Position numbers and translations under genes: made by a program. From Xenorhabdus yunnanensis (lineage in GTDB: Bacteria; Pseudomonadota; Gammaproteobacteria; Enterobacterales; Enterobacteriaceae): 48,810 nt of DNA. Numbering within the stretch: position 1 is the stretch's first letter; each line of letters begins with the position of its first letter. Shown piece by piece: positions 24,948 to 34,166 of the stretch. Where the stretch lies: NCBI RefSeq assembly GCF_028598805.1, contig NZ_JAQRFI010000036.1, forward strand, positions 1 to 48,810, read 5' to 3'. The notes beneath the pieces were generated by a model that was not told the origin of the DNA, searched no databases, and worked only from the letters and a program-made list of their open reading frames with translations.

Positions 24948-25963
24948 CCATTGAGCAGGACCCTGCCACATCGTTGGCATTGGACATCTCACAGTACAAC
25001 TTTTACCAGTTGGTTGAGCTACTTAACCAGCTGGCGGTAGCGTGGGATAAAACAGGGGAGACAGATCGTCCCGATCTGGAATCTATCCGTTTCCGTTCCA
25101 GTGCCAGTCTGGCATTTCCGACTCGTGATGTCATCTCGCTTGCGCAATCTAAAAAGGGGTACTTCGAACTGGAAGTTTCCTTTATGGGGTTGCACGGAAG
25201 CCAGTCTCCGATGCCGGGCTATTATCTCGATTCTCTGGCATGGGAAGATGCTCAAGGGGAAAACCGCCTGACGGATTTTCTCAACCTTTTTAACCATCGT
25301 TTAATTACGCTCCTGCATCAGATTTGGCGGAAATACCGCTATTACATCTGTTTCAAGAAAGGTGGGGAAGATAATTTTTCCCAGCGTATGTTCTCTCTCG
25401 TTGGGCTGGGCAGTGATGTCAACCGCCGGATGCTGAACATCAATCACAGCAAAATGCTGGCGTATGCCGGATTGCTGGCAAGCCCCGGGCGCTCACCAGA
25501 AGTGATATGCAGCCTTGTTTCCCACTGTTTTGATTTGCAGGACGTTACGCTGCTCGGTTGGCAATTCAGGAAAGTCACCATTCCGGTGGATCAGCAGAAT
25601 CGGCTGGGGGGAACCAATAAAGGCCAAAAAATCGGTGATACCGAGCTGTCCGTATTGGGACAAAACTTCACCATCGGCTCTTGGGTTGGGGATTATAGCG
25701 GGAAATTTCTACTCAGTATCAACGACCTGACCCGCGATCGGTTTCTCTCATTCCTGCCTGATGGCAAGAACTATCTCCCGTTGGTGATGTTCATTTCTTT
25801 TGTCATGCGCAGCCAGTTCGCTTGGGAGCTGCGCCTTGGTCTGGCTGAGAATCAGGTCAGCGGCATGGTATTGGGGGCGAAGCAGAATAACCATCTGGGG
25901 TGGACCAGTTTTCTCGGCGAACCGGAAAAGAAACCCTTTGTCACAATTTCAGTTATGGAATAA
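24911..25963 (+). CDS. tssG: T6SS baseplate protein TssG (VasB)
   Basis: The product is 350 residues, the expected length for DUF1305. Diagnostic segments are NFYQLVELLNQLA, IRFRSSASLAFP, the family motif GLHGSQSPMPGYYLD, and FLNLFNHRLITLLHQIWRKYRY. TssG is the T4 gp7/gp53-like centre of the baseplate wedge and contacts TssF, TssE and the trimeric TssK. Its start is inside the 3' end of tssF and the FHA gene starts 5 bases after its stop. It appears complete and ordinary. Confidence 0.95.
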   Translation: MAGTDRSTLVDVTIEQDPATSLALDISQYNFYQLVELLNQLAVAWDKTGETDRPDLESIRFRSSASLAFPTRDVISLAQSKKGYFELEVSFMGLHGSQSPMPGYYLDSLAWEDAQGENRLTDFLNLFNHRLITLLHQIWRKYRYYICFKKGGEDNFSQRMFSLVGLGSDVNRRMLNINHSKMLAYAGLLASPGRSPEVICSLVSHCFDLQDVTLLGWQFRKVTIPVDQQNRLGGTNKGQKIGDTELSVLGQNFTIGSWVGDYSGKFLLSINDLTRDRFLSFLPDGKNYLPLVMFISFVMRSQFAWELRLGLAENQVSGMVLGAKQNNHLGWTSFLGEPEKKPFVTISVME

Positions 25964-25968
25964 CGACT

Positions 25969-27264
25969 ATGGAAAAACATCAACCAATCCTTTCATTGCG
26001 GGTTCTTAACAGTGAACAGCTAGAAAGTGGTAAAGCCGCCAATTGCCAGTTCTCGACACAGGGCGGTACGGTCGGTAGCAGTGAAAGCCATCTTTGGTCT
26101 GTACAGGATCAGCAGGGCAATATCCACCCGTCACAATTCAGCATTAAGTGGCAGGATGGGGCATTTTGTCTGCAAGTACTTGCTGAACCAGTGCAGGTCA
26201 ATAATGCAATGTTGACGCCTGAGTCGAGTTTGATCCTGTTACAGCAAGGCGATCAAATCAAGGTCGGCAATTTGTCGATCAAAAGTCACATCAGTCTTTC
26301 TGAGACAGATCGCGTTGATCCTTCAACGGTATCACCTGAATCGCTGGTTTCCAGCTACAGCAATCCGCTGGATGCCATGATGGAAGGCGCACCCGCACAA
26401 AAATCTGTATTTGCTCACGATGAAAGCATTGCTCCGACGGTTATGCACCGTTTCAGTGATGATCCACTGCGGGTACTTGATAGCGAGAGCCTGACCACAT
26501 TGAAACCTCAGGTTGAGGCTGATGATACGGAACAACTTTTGCCACCGGATCATTACCAATCCCCCCCATTTGCTAACCCTATTTCTGATAACCGAGGCAG
26601 TGTTATGGATCAGGAGTTCCTTGATTTACCGGATATCGATTCCGATAGGCAGTACGAAAATATGGATGTTGACCATGTAGCCATTACTCCTCTTATGCGT
26701 GGGCTGGAAGCTCGCTTGCCTCTGCAAGACAGCCAGCAGGCGAATGATTTTCTGCAAGAGATGGGCAAAACCATGAAAGCCGCCATTGCAGGGCTATTGG
26801 CTCTTCAGCGTGAACAACATGGATTGCGTGATAAACAACTTCGTCCTATCGAAGATAACCCGCTGCGCCTGAACATGGATTATGACACGACCATGCAGGT
26901 GATGTTCTCTGATCAGAAAAGCCCGGTTCATCTCTCCGCTCCGGCAGCGGTAGCGGAAAGCCTGCAAAACCTGCAATTGCACTATCAGGCCAACCGGGTT
27001 GCCATTTCTGCCGCACTGGACACCATGCTGGAAGCCTTTTCCCCAGAACAATTGCTCCGGCGTTTCTCACATTATCGTCGTAGCAACGAAGTCAGGAATA
27101 AAGATTCATCCTGGGCCTGGGAAATGTATACCAACTATTACCGTGAATTAGCGTCCAGCCGCCAGCAAGGATTTGAAAAGCTATTCCGCGAGGTATATGA
27201 ACAGGCCTATGACCGCGCATTACGTCAGGGCTTGGAGGAATCCGGCAATGACACATTCCGCTAG
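25969..27264 (+). CDS. tagH: FHA-domain T6SS protein TagH (VasC-like)
   Basis: The product is 431 residues from the ATG at 25969, which lies 5 bases after the tssG stop; the frame is open 69 bases further upstream, but that part is antisense-free overlap with tssG and lacks a better start. The N-terminal ~100 residues form an FHA domain (GGTVGSSESHLWSVQD, with the strand pattern around LQQGDQIKVGN). A linker rich in acidic residues and prolines follows, and the C-terminal part (about 245-431) is the conserved TagH domain (MRGLEARLPLQ, EAFSPEQLLRRF, WEMYTNYYRELA). In other systems the FHA domain reads a phosphothreonine mark made by PpkA. Neither that kinase nor PppA is in this window, so the partner is unclear. 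Confidence 0.88.
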   Translation: MEKHQPILSLRVLNSEQLESGKAANCQFSTQGGTVGSSESHLWSVQDQQGNIHPSQFSIKWQDGAFCLQVLAEPVQVNNAMLTPESSLILLQQGDQIKVGNLSIKSHISLSETDRVDPSTVSPESLVSSYSNPLDAMMEGAPAQKSVFAHDESIAPTVMHRFSDDPLRVLDSESLTTLKPQVEADDTEQLLPPDHYQSPPFANPISDNRGSVMDQEFLDLPDIDSDRQYENMDVDHVAITPLMRGLEARLPLQDSQQANDFLQEMGKTMKAAIAGLLALQREQHGLRDKQLRPIEDNPLRLNMDYDTTMQVMFSDQKSPVHLSAPAAVAESLQNLQLHYQANRVAISAALDTMLEAFSPEQLLRRFSHYRRSNEVRNKDSSWAWEMYTNYYRELASSRQQGFEKLFREVYEQAYDRALRQGLEESGNDTFR

Positions 27265-27802
27265 TCGCCGTATATGGGCTGTAGGGATTTTATTGCTGTC
27301 AGTGATGTTGCTGAACGGCTGTAGCAGTGCATGGAACGCAACAAAAAAAGTAGGTCAGGTCATCTGGGATCCTTCCACACCGGTAGGTACACCCGATGAG
27401 CAGGCTTCTGTTGCCAACATTACATTGCTGGCCGAATCCGACATCAACCCCAATGAAAGTGGTGAAGCGGTCCCTGTTGAAATGAATTTGGTTTATCTCA
27501 GTGAAGATTCACGTTTTCTGGCTGCCGACTATGACCAACTTGAAAGCGACAAACTCGAAAAGGCACTGGGGAAAAACTACATCGATCATCAGGATTACAC
27601 CCTGTTGCCGGGGCAATATAAGCCTCTGGAAGCAATCACATTGGAAAAGAAAAACCGTTACATCGGTGTCATCGTTCACTATGCAGATGCTAATCAATCT
27701 GAATGGAAAAAGATCATCCGAGTCAAAGACATCGGCCGCCATTATCACATCTTGGTGCATGTCAGAAACAACGACGTCGAACTTAGAAAAGAGGAGGAGT
27801 AA
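27248..27802 (+). CDS. tssJ: T6SS outer-membrane lipoprotein TssJ (VasD)
   Basis: The product is 184 residues from the ATG at 27248; the frame is open upstream but this start gives a proper lipoprotein signal: MTHSASRRIW, a hydrophobic stretch, and the lipobox LLNGC with the lipidated Cys near residue 24. The mature domain is the TssJ transthyretin-like sandwich (ITLLAESDINPNESGEAVPVEMNLVYLS, then ADYDQL and the LPGQYKPL segment). TssJ sits in the outer membrane and holds TssM, completing the trans-envelope complex. Its start overlaps the tagH end by 17 bases and tssK begins 2 bases after its stop. Confidence 0.93.
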   Translation: MTHSASRRIWAVGILLLSVMLLNGCSSAWNATKKVGQVIWDPSTPVGTPDEQASVANITLLAESDINPNESGEAVPVEMNLVYLSEDSRFLAADYDQLESDKLEKALGKNYIDHQDYTLLPGQYKPLEAITLEKKNRYIGVIVHYADANQSEWKKIIRVKDIGRHYHILVHVRNNDVELRKEEE

Positions 27803-27804
27803 TC

Positions 27805-29157
27805 ATGCCAGGTAAAAATCGGGTGATTTGGCACGAAGGGTTATTCATCAAACCACAACATTTTCAGCAACAACAAAAACACATAGATTATCTGGCACAT
27901 AGCCTTGTTTCAGTATTGACACCTTATGCTCATGGTTTCAGCTCCCTGAGCATCAATGATGATTTGCTCAAACTGGGGCGTATCGGGATTACCGAAGCCA
28001 GCGGCATCATGCCTGATGGCACCATTTTTTCTGCGCCCAGCCAGGATTTGCTGCCAAAACCGTTGGATATCGAAAATATCAATGACCTGAAAAGCAAGGA
28101 TATTTATCTGGCGTTGCCAATGTCCAGCGATACCATTCGGGAAATTGCTGATCGGGATGCAGAAACCCAAAGTGCGGTGCGTTATCGGGAACTTCCTGCT
28201 GATGTCCGTGACCTCCACACCAAAGGTGGTGATGCCTTTGCCCTTAACCTTGCCCAACTGACGCCAGTTCTGATGCAAGGCTCCGAGGACATGAGTGCTT
28301 ACACCGCCATTCCGCTGTGCCGCATCAAAGAAAAGCAAAAAGATGGCACTATCATTCTGGATAACGAATTTATCCCGACGTGTTTGTCGATCTTCGTGGC
28401 CGACAAACTCAAGCGTTTCATGGTGGAAATAGATGGCCTGCTGACCGAGCGTTCAAGAACATTGGCTAAACGCATCGGTTCACCGGGTCAGCAAGGGGTG
28501 GCAGATGTCGCAGAATTTATGATGCTGCAATTGCTCAACCGCGTTCAGCCGTTGTTCAACCATTATGCAAAACAAACCGTTCTGCACCCACTGTATTTAT
28601 ATACCGAGCTACTCCAGACTTGTGGTGAGTTGAGAACGTTCACCGATGCAAGCCGCCTGCCAGGGAATGTCTTGGCGTATGACCACAATAACCTGACAGA
28701 TACCTTCCAGGATGCGATGCACGCAATTCGTGATGCGTTGAACGTCGTTCTGACCCCGCGTGCAACTTCGATTGCACTGAAACTGAACGAAGGTGGTATT
28801 CGTGTGGCAACGCTCCACGACAACGATCTGCTGCGCAAAGCCGAATTCGTACTGGCAATCAGCGCCAGCACACCGCAGGAACAGCTGCGTCGTCAGTTCG
28901 TCCAGCAAACCAAAGTTACCTCGATGGAAAGAATCCGCGATCTGGTCAGCGTTCAGTTGCCGGGCGTGCCACTGATTGCATTGTCCGCAGCACCTCGCCA
29001 ATTGCCGTACCACTCTGGATATACCTACTTCCGTCTGGATCAGAAGAGTCCGGCATGGAAAGAAATCCAGCAAGGAAATTCCATCGCGTTCCACGTATCA
29101 GGGGATTTCCCTGACTTAGATATGCAGCTCTGGGCTATCAGGGGTGGTAAGGAATAA
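27805..29157 (+). CDS. tssK: T6SS baseplate-membrane connector TssK (VasE)
   Basis: The product is 450 residues, the family length. The N-terminal shell motif NRVIWHEGLFIKPQHFQQQ is unmistakable. The middle carries KIGSPGQQGVADVAEFMML-like RIGSPGQQGVADVAEFM and YTELLQTCGELRTF. The C-terminal receptor-binding-like domain ends LDMQLWAIRGGKE. TssK trimers link the TssEFG wedges to TssL and TssM at the inner membrane, in the way that phage receptor-binding proteins attach to baseplates. It lies 2 bases after tssJ and 2 bases before tssL. Confidence 0.95.
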   Translation: MPGKNRVIWHEGLFIKPQHFQQQQKHIDYLAHSLVSVLTPYAHGFSSLSINDDLLKLGRIGITEASGIMPDGTIFSAPSQDLLPKPLDIENINDLKSKDIYLALPMSSDTIREIADRDAETQSAVRYRELPADVRDLHTKGGDAFALNLAQLTPVLMQGSEDMSAYTAIPLCRIKEKQKDGTIILDNEFIPTCLSIFVADKLKRFMVEIDGLLTERSRTLAKRIGSPGQQGVADVAEFMMLQLLNRVQPLFNHYAKQTVLHPLYLYTELLQTCGELRTFTDASRLPGNVLAYDHNNLTDTFQDAMHAIRDALNVVLTPRATSIALKLNEGGIRVATLHDNDLLRKAEFVLAISASTPQEQLRRQFVQQTKVTSMERIRDLVSVQLPGVPLIALSAAPRQLPYHSGYTYFRLDQKSPAWKEIQQGNSIAFHVSGDFPDLDMQLWAIRGGKE

Positions 29158-29159
29158 TC

Positions 29160-29927
29160 ATGAGTGATATCAATGTTGACAGTCTGTCGCTGGAAAAATC
29201 TGAAACGCTGAAAGCATTTCAGCGTCAGTACCAGCTACCGTTGCGTGGTGAAAGTCTCAACCCAATGATCGATGCCGCCACCCCCTTGCTGGGGATGGTT
29301 TTGCGTTTACAGGACATGAATGATCAGGCACTGCCGGACAAGCTTTACCAACAAGTTGTCACTGATATTCGAGCCATTGAGCAGTACCTGCAAACCAAAG
29401 GTTATGAGCCGGGCGCGATTGTTTCATTCCGTTACGTACTGTGCACCTTCATTGATGAAACCGCGTTGGGGCACGGCTGGAACAGTCAGAATGGCTGGTT
29501 GAAGCAATCACTGTTGGTGCACTTCCACAATGAAACCTGGGGAGGTGAGAAAGTCTTCGTATTGCTTGAACGTTTGATGGGAGAGTCCCAGCGCTATCAG
29601 CACCTGCTGGAATTTATTTACCTCTGCCTCTGTCTGGGATATCGCGGACGCTACAAAGTCAGCGCCCAGAAAAGCGATGACTTTGAGCGCCTGTTCCGTC
29701 GCCTACAGCAACAGCTTCACTCACTGCGCGGAGATGCTCCGCCGACCACGTTGTATGTCAACATCAACGAAAGTGATGCGCGTTATCGCCTGAGCAGACG
29801 ATGGACGATCAAACACCTGTTCGCTATCAGCGTGGGCTTGATTGTGGCTATTTACAGCTTTTATGCCATTCGCCTCGGTGATCAGAGCCAAGACATATTA
29901 AAGCAGCTAAGTAACTTATTAAGATAG
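29160..29927 (+). CDS. tssL: T6SS inner-membrane protein TssL (DotU-like)
   Basis: The product is 255 residues with the DotU fold in the cytoplasmic part: NPMIDAATPLLGMVLRL, YVLCTFIDETALGHGW and KVFVLLERLMG are diagnostic. A single transmembrane helix lies near the C-terminus (about 217-236, LFAISVGLIVAIYSFYAI), leaving about 18 residues in the periplasm. There is no C-terminal OmpA-like peptidoglycan-binding domain, so this is the short form of TssL, and no separate TagL/TagN gene is seen in the window. TssL binds TssM and TssK and anchors the apparatus in the inner membrane. Confidence 0.94.
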   Translation: MSDINVDSLSLEKSETLKAFQRQYQLPLRGESLNPMIDAATPLLGMVLRLQDMNDQALPDKLYQQVVTDIRAIEQYLQTKGYEPGAIVSFRYVLCTFIDETALGHGWNSQNGWLKQSLLVHFHNETWGGEKVFVLLERLMGESQRYQHLLEFIYLCLCLGYRGRYKVSAQKSDDFERLFRRLQQQLHSLRGDAPPTTLYVNINESDARYRLSRRWTIKHLFAISVGLIVAIYSFYAIRLGDQSQDILKQLSNLLR

Positions 29928-29936
29928 GAAGTCGCC

Positions 29937-32678
29937 ATGATCCAGATTGATCTGCCTACCCTTGTAAATCGTTTAAACCCGATGACCCGCCATGCACTGG
30001 AAGCGGTGGCGGCATCTTGCGTCAGTCAGCAACAACCTGAAATCACCGTTGCGCAGCTACTGCTTCAAATGATCGATACGCCACTCAGTGATATGCGACT
30101 GATCCTAAATAAAGTAGACATTGATAAAGATCTGCTGAAAGAACAACTCGATCAGGTAATGATGCACCATCAATCGATTGTGCAGACTTACCCGAATTTT
30201 TCCCCGATGCTGGTGGAATGGTTACAGGATAGCTGGCTACTGGCTTCCACAGAGATGCAGCACAGCGAATTGCGCAGTGGCGTTATGCTGATTACGTTGC
30301 TGTTCAGTCCGCTGCGTTATCTGGCACCACAAACCGCGCGTCTGTTGGCAGGTATCAACCGAGAATTATTGCGTCAGAATTTTGCGGAATGGACAAATGG
30401 CTCGGCAGAGCAGCCTTTTGCTGTCAGCGATAAAGATGGGCAGAGCGTACATCCAGCAAACAGCGATAGCCTGCTGGCACGCTTTACCCAGAACATGACC
30501 GAGCAGGCGCGTCAGGGCAAACTTGATCCGGTTTTGTGTCGCGATAATGAAATCGATCTGATGATCGATATTCTTTGTCGTCGCCGCAAAAACAATCCAA
30601 TCGTCGTTGGTGAAGCAGGTGTGGGTAAAAGTGCCCTGATTGAAGGTCTGGCACTGCGCATTATTAACAATCGTGTACCGGATAAATTGCGCAACAGCGA
30701 ACTGATGACACTGGATCTGGGGGCATTGCAGGCAGGGGCAGCGGTTAAAGGTGAATTTGAAAAACGTTTCAAAGGCATCATGGCGGAAATCAGCCAATCC
30801 CCAAAACCAATCATCCTGTTTATTGATGAAGCCCATACCCTGATCGGTGCAGGCAACCAGGCAGGTGGTCTGGATATCTCCAACCTGCTTAAACCCGCTC
30901 TGGCTCGTGGCGAACTAAAAACCATCGCAGCCACCACATGGAGCGAGTACAAAAAGTATTTCGAAAAAGATGCTGCGCTCTCCCGCCGTTTCCAACTGGT
31001 GAAAGTCTCTGAGCCGACAGCGGATGAAGCAACAGTCATCATGCGTGGCTTGCGTGCCATTTATGAGCAGGCGCATGGCGTACTGATTGATGATGAAGCA
31101 CTGAAAGCTTCTGCGGTATTGAGTGACCGTTATCTTTCTGGCCGCCAATTGCCGGACAAAGCCATTGACGTACTGGATACCGCCTGTGCTCGTGTTGCTA
31201 TTAACCTGACTTCACCCCCGCGCCAAATTTCCTCGTTGACGACCGAATTGCACCAGATGCAAATGGAAATCGACGTGCTGAAAAGAGAGCAACGCATGGG
31301 GCTGAACGTTCATGCTGAGCGATTGGATGAATTGCAGAACCAGCAGACCGAAGTTCAGGAACAGCTCACCGTGTTGGAAAGTAGCTGGCAACAACAGCAG
31401 GAGTTGGTGAAACAAATCATCGAACTGCGTAGCCAATTGCTGGCTGATGATGCCCCAGTTGAAACAGAATCCGAAACTGCTGAAAAAGTGGTAGAGGAGA
31501 TCGTGGAAGAAAAGCCTGAACAGGCGGCTGAAAATGCTGAAGAAAATGAAACCATTGAGCAAGCTGAATCTACAGTCAATGGCGAACGATCTTTGGAAGA
31601 GCAATCTTTGATCGAAAAGCTGGCAGATCTCAATGCACAGTTAGCAGAACTACAGCAGAAGCAAACACTGGTTTCCCCGCACGTGGACAAAACCCAGATT
31701 GCAGCGGTAATTGCCGAGTGGACTGGCGTGCCATTGAACCGCTTATCACAAAGTGAACTGTCCATCGTTACTGAATTGCCTACCCACTTGGGACAGAGCA
31801 TCAAAGGGCAGGAAATGGCGATCCAGTGCTTACACAAACACTTACTGACCGCTCGTGCCGATTTGCGTCGTCCGGGACGTCCTCTTGGTGCATTCCTGTT
31901 GGTAGGGCCAAGTGGCGTCGGTAAAACCGAAACCGTCCTGCAAATTGCGGAACTCATGTTTGGCGGTCGTCAATACCTTACCACCATTAACATGTCTGAG
32001 TTTCAGGAGAAACACACGGTTTCCCGCCTGATTGGTTCACCTCCGGGCTATGTGGGATACGGCGAGGGCGGTGTACTGACCGAAGCCATTCGTCAGAAGT
32101 CATACTCTGTCGTCTTGTTGGATGAAGTGGAAAAAGCGCACCCTGACGTACTGAACCTGTTCTATCAGGCTTTCGACAAAGGGGAACTGGCGGATGGAGA
32201 AGGGCGCATCATCGACTGTAAAAACGTCGTGTTCTTCCTGACTTCAAACTTGGGCTATCAAACCATCGTAGACAATGCCGGGCAGCCAGAGCAGATCAAC
32301 GACTTGCTGTATCCAGAACTGGCGGCATTCTTCAAGCCGGCACTGTTGGCGCGTATGGAAGTGATCCCTTACCTGCCGCTGGGCCATGAAACGCTGAAAA
32401 CCATCATTCAGGGCAAACTGGCGCGACTGGATACCCTGCTGACTCAGCGTTTCAATGCAGAAGTCACCATCAGTGATGGAGTATCCGAAGAGATCCTGCA
32501 ACGCGCTACCCGTGCGGAAAATGGCGCCCGTATGTTGGAATCCATCATTGATGGTGCACTGTTACCACCAGTTTCATTATTGCTGTTGCAGAAAATGGCT
32601 GCGGGTACACCAATCAAAGCTATTCGCTTAACTGTAGCTGAACATGAATTCCATGCAGAGGTTGAGGAGGCAGAATAA
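29937..32678 (+). CDS. tssH: T6SS sheath-recycling AAA+ ATPase TssH (ClpV)
   Basis: The product is 913 residues, somewhat longer than the ~870-890 of typical ClpV. The N-terminal domain (1-~160) binds contracted sheaths. Walker A of the first ATPase, GEAGVGKS, is at 225-232 with the Walker B segment IILFIDEAHTLIGAG; the second Walker A, GPSGVGKTE, starts at about residue 657. The middle coiled-coil domain contains an acidic insertion of roughly 50 residues (about 502-553) rich in Glu and Ala. ClpV unfolds the contracted TssBC sheath for reuse. The stop codon overlaps the start of the next gene by one base (TAATG). Confidence 0.95.
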   Translation: MIQIDLPTLVNRLNPMTRHALEAVAASCVSQQQPEITVAQLLLQMIDTPLSDMRLILNKVDIDKDLLKEQLDQVMMHHQSIVQTYPNFSPMLVEWLQDSWLLASTEMQHSELRSGVMLITLLFSPLRYLAPQTARLLAGINRELLRQNFAEWTNGSAEQPFAVSDKDGQSVHPANSDSLLARFTQNMTEQARQGKLDPVLCRDNEIDLMIDILCRRRKNNPIVVGEAGVGKSALIEGLALRIINNRVPDKLRNSELMTLDLGALQAGAAVKGEFEKRFKGIMAEISQSPKPIILFIDEAHTLIGAGNQAGGLDISNLLKPALARGELKTIAATTWSEYKKYFEKDAALSRRFQLVKVSEPTADEATVIMRGLRAIYEQAHGVLIDDEALKASAVLSDRYLSGRQLPDKAIDVLDTACARVAINLTSPPRQISSLTTELHQMQMEIDVLKREQRMGLNVHAERLDELQNQQTEVQEQLTVLESSWQQQQELVKQIIELRSQLLADDAPVETESETAEKVVEEIVEEKPEQAAENAEENETIEQAESTVNGERSLEEQSLIEKLADLNAQLAELQQKQTLVSPHVDKTQIAAVIAEWTGVPLNRLSQSELSIVTELPTHLGQSIKGQEMAIQCLHKHLLTARADLRRPGRPLGAFLLVGPSGVGKTETVLQIAELMFGGRQYLTTINMSEFQEKHTVSRLIGSPPGYVGYGEGGVLTEAIRQKSYSVVLLDEVEKAHPDVLNLFYQAFDKGELADGEGRIIDCKNVVFFLTSNLGYQTIVDNAGQPEQINDLLYPELAAFFKPALLARMEVIPYLPLGHETLKTIIQGKLARLDTLLTQRFNAEVTISDGVSEEILQRATRAENGARMLESIIDGALLPPVSLLLLQKMAAGTPIKAIRLTVAEHEFHAEVEEAE

Positions 32679-33475
32679 TGAAACAGCGGCTGAAAAGCGC
32701 GTTAGCGTTATTGGAAGATGACACTATAGGACAACTGGTTGACCATTTTTTGCAGGTCAGCCATAGCTCGCGTTTTGATGCCCTGTTAGTTTTCCTGCTT
32801 AACATCAATGAAAACAGGCTGGAATGCTACAACTTGCCGGAGCCTCAGCAAACCAATTCGCGCCGATTGCAAGTGGACATTGATGACGTCAATAACCCAT
32901 TGATACAGGTATTACGCAAGGGAACCCCAATTGTTTGGGATTCCCTTAATCACGGGGCACGCATTGACGATCCACATTTCCGCTCGTTCATTGCAGAGCT
33001 GCCGCATAACTGTGGGTTATACGGCACGCCTCTGTTTGACTGCAATGGGCAGGCTTGCGGTGTCATCGCCATCTTTGCCGAAAATGTCTTCCCTTTCACC
33101 AACAATGAAAACATGTTCGGCATTTATTGCCATGTTATGCAGCATCGCCTGAAAAAATTGCAGGAACTCGAACAACTGCGCGGACAGTTACGCCAAATCC
33201 GTCAGGTATTTCAGGTTCAACGCCAAAAAGAAAAACAATTGGATGAACTGCTTGCTTCCCTGAGTGAATCGAAAAACCCGGCGGCGGTCAGCAGTATCTC
33301 CGTGGATTACAGTCATATCGATAATCTGCCAAAGGCCATAGAAGAATTTGAAAGCGCCGTGTTGATTCAACGTCAGCGTCAGTTTGGCAACGACACCAGA
33401 TTGATCGCACAAAGTTTGGGAATTCCCCAGAGGACGTTGGTTTACAAACTGGCTAAATACGGGTGTAGATTATGA
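32678..33475 (+). CDS. VasH-like regulator lacking the AAA+ domain
   Basis: The product is 265 residues. Residues ~10-150 look like a GAF sensor domain (LLVFLLNINENRLECYNLP, CGLYGTPLFDCNGQACGVIAIF), ~155-200 are a coiled coil (LKKLQELEQLRGQLRQIRQ), and ~222-265 are a Fis-type HTH (LIQRQRQFGNDTRLIAQSLG, then PQRTLVYKLAKYG). The gene sits where vasH lies in the Vibrio cholerae cluster, but VasH is about 530 residues because of a central sigma-54 AAA+ ATPase with a GAFTGA loop. That domain is wholly absent here, and the frame is intact. It cannot act as a sigma-54 activator by itself; DNA binding and sensing remain possible. It overlaps tssH and vasI by 1 and 4 bases, so it is part of the operon. 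Confidence 0.85.
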   Translation: MKQRLKSALALLEDDTIGQLVDHFLQVSHSSRFDALLVFLLNINENRLECYNLPEPQQTNSRRLQVDIDDVNNPLIQVLRKGTPIVWDSLNHGARIDDPHFRSFIAELPHNCGLYGTPLFDCNGQACGVIAIFAENVFPFTNNENMFGIYCHVMQHRLKKLQELEQLRGQLRQIRQVFQVQRQKEKQLDELLASLSESKNPAAVSSISVDYSHIDNLPKAIEEFESAVLIQRQRQFGNDTRLIAQSLGIPQRTLVYKLAKYGCRL

Positions 33476-34161
33476 ATATTGTTTTAATTATCAGTTCATT
33501 GCTCGCTTCATTGACAGGGAACCTCAAGCTTACAGAGATGGTAAAACCAACGGAAATGGTAAACACAACGGAAGCAGCCGCGGTAGTAAAGGAAGAGCAA
33601 AATTTAGATGAATTGCATAAATGCCGCTTTGAGCCGTCTCCTCTTATTCGGCTGGCATGCTATGACAGGGCGTTGAATAACCTTCAGTTCAAAACTGTAC
33701 AAATTCCTATCGAAAATATGGGGCCTTCATGGCGGAAAGCGATGGAACAGGAGATGAAACGCACCGATTACTCCACCAGCTTTATGATGACGCAGGGAGA
33801 GAACGGCGCAGCACCGATTATTCTGACCACGCCCGCAATTGGGGTTCCTCCCCCACGTCCTGTATTAATGCTGAGTTGCATTGACAGTATCACCCGCTTG
33901 CAGGTGGCACTGCCTAAGCCCGTGGAATCAGGGGTAGTTACCGTGGCAACAGACAGAACCGAGTATCGTACTGAATGGTTCGTACGGGAACATGGTTACT
34001 TATGGGAATCCAGCCGTGGCTTACCGGGCATTGAGGAAATCAAGCGCCTGATGGACAGCGACCGGATGAGCATTACCGGCAGTAATGGTAGTCAAGTAAC
34101 CTTTAACATTTCTCAGTTGGAACAGGCAGCGAAGCCATTACGCTCTGCCTGTCGTTGGTAA
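33472..34161 (+). CDS. vasI: T6SS-associated protein TagO/VasI-like
   Basis: The product is 229 residues. A short hydrophobic N-terminus (MNIVLIISSLLASLTG) suggests export. The family pattern follows: LDELHKCRFEPSPLIRLACYDRAL with its paired cysteines, then VLMLSCIDSITRLQVALPKPV, WFVREHGYLWESSRGLPGIEEIK in parts and FNISQLEQAAKPLRSACRW at the end. Two repeats of TEMV (about residues 21-31) sit in the linker. VasI/TagO proteins are periplasmic accessory factors; related TagX/TagO members are tied to peptidoglycan passage or apparatus placement, but the function of VasI is not settled. The start overlaps the preceding gene by 4 bases (ATGA). Confidence 0.82.
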   Translation: MNIVLIISSLLASLTGNLKLTEMVKPTEMVNTTEAAAVVKEEQNLDELHKCRFEPSPLIRLACYDRALNNLQFKTVQIPIENMGPSWRKAMEQEMKRTDYSTSFMMTQGENGAAPIILTTPAIGVPPPRPVLMLSCIDSITRLQVALPKPVESGVVTVATDRTEYRTEWFVREHGYLWESSRGLPGIEEIKRLMDSDRMSITGSNGSQVTFNISQLEQAAKPLRSACRW

Positions 34162-34166
34162 TCGAC

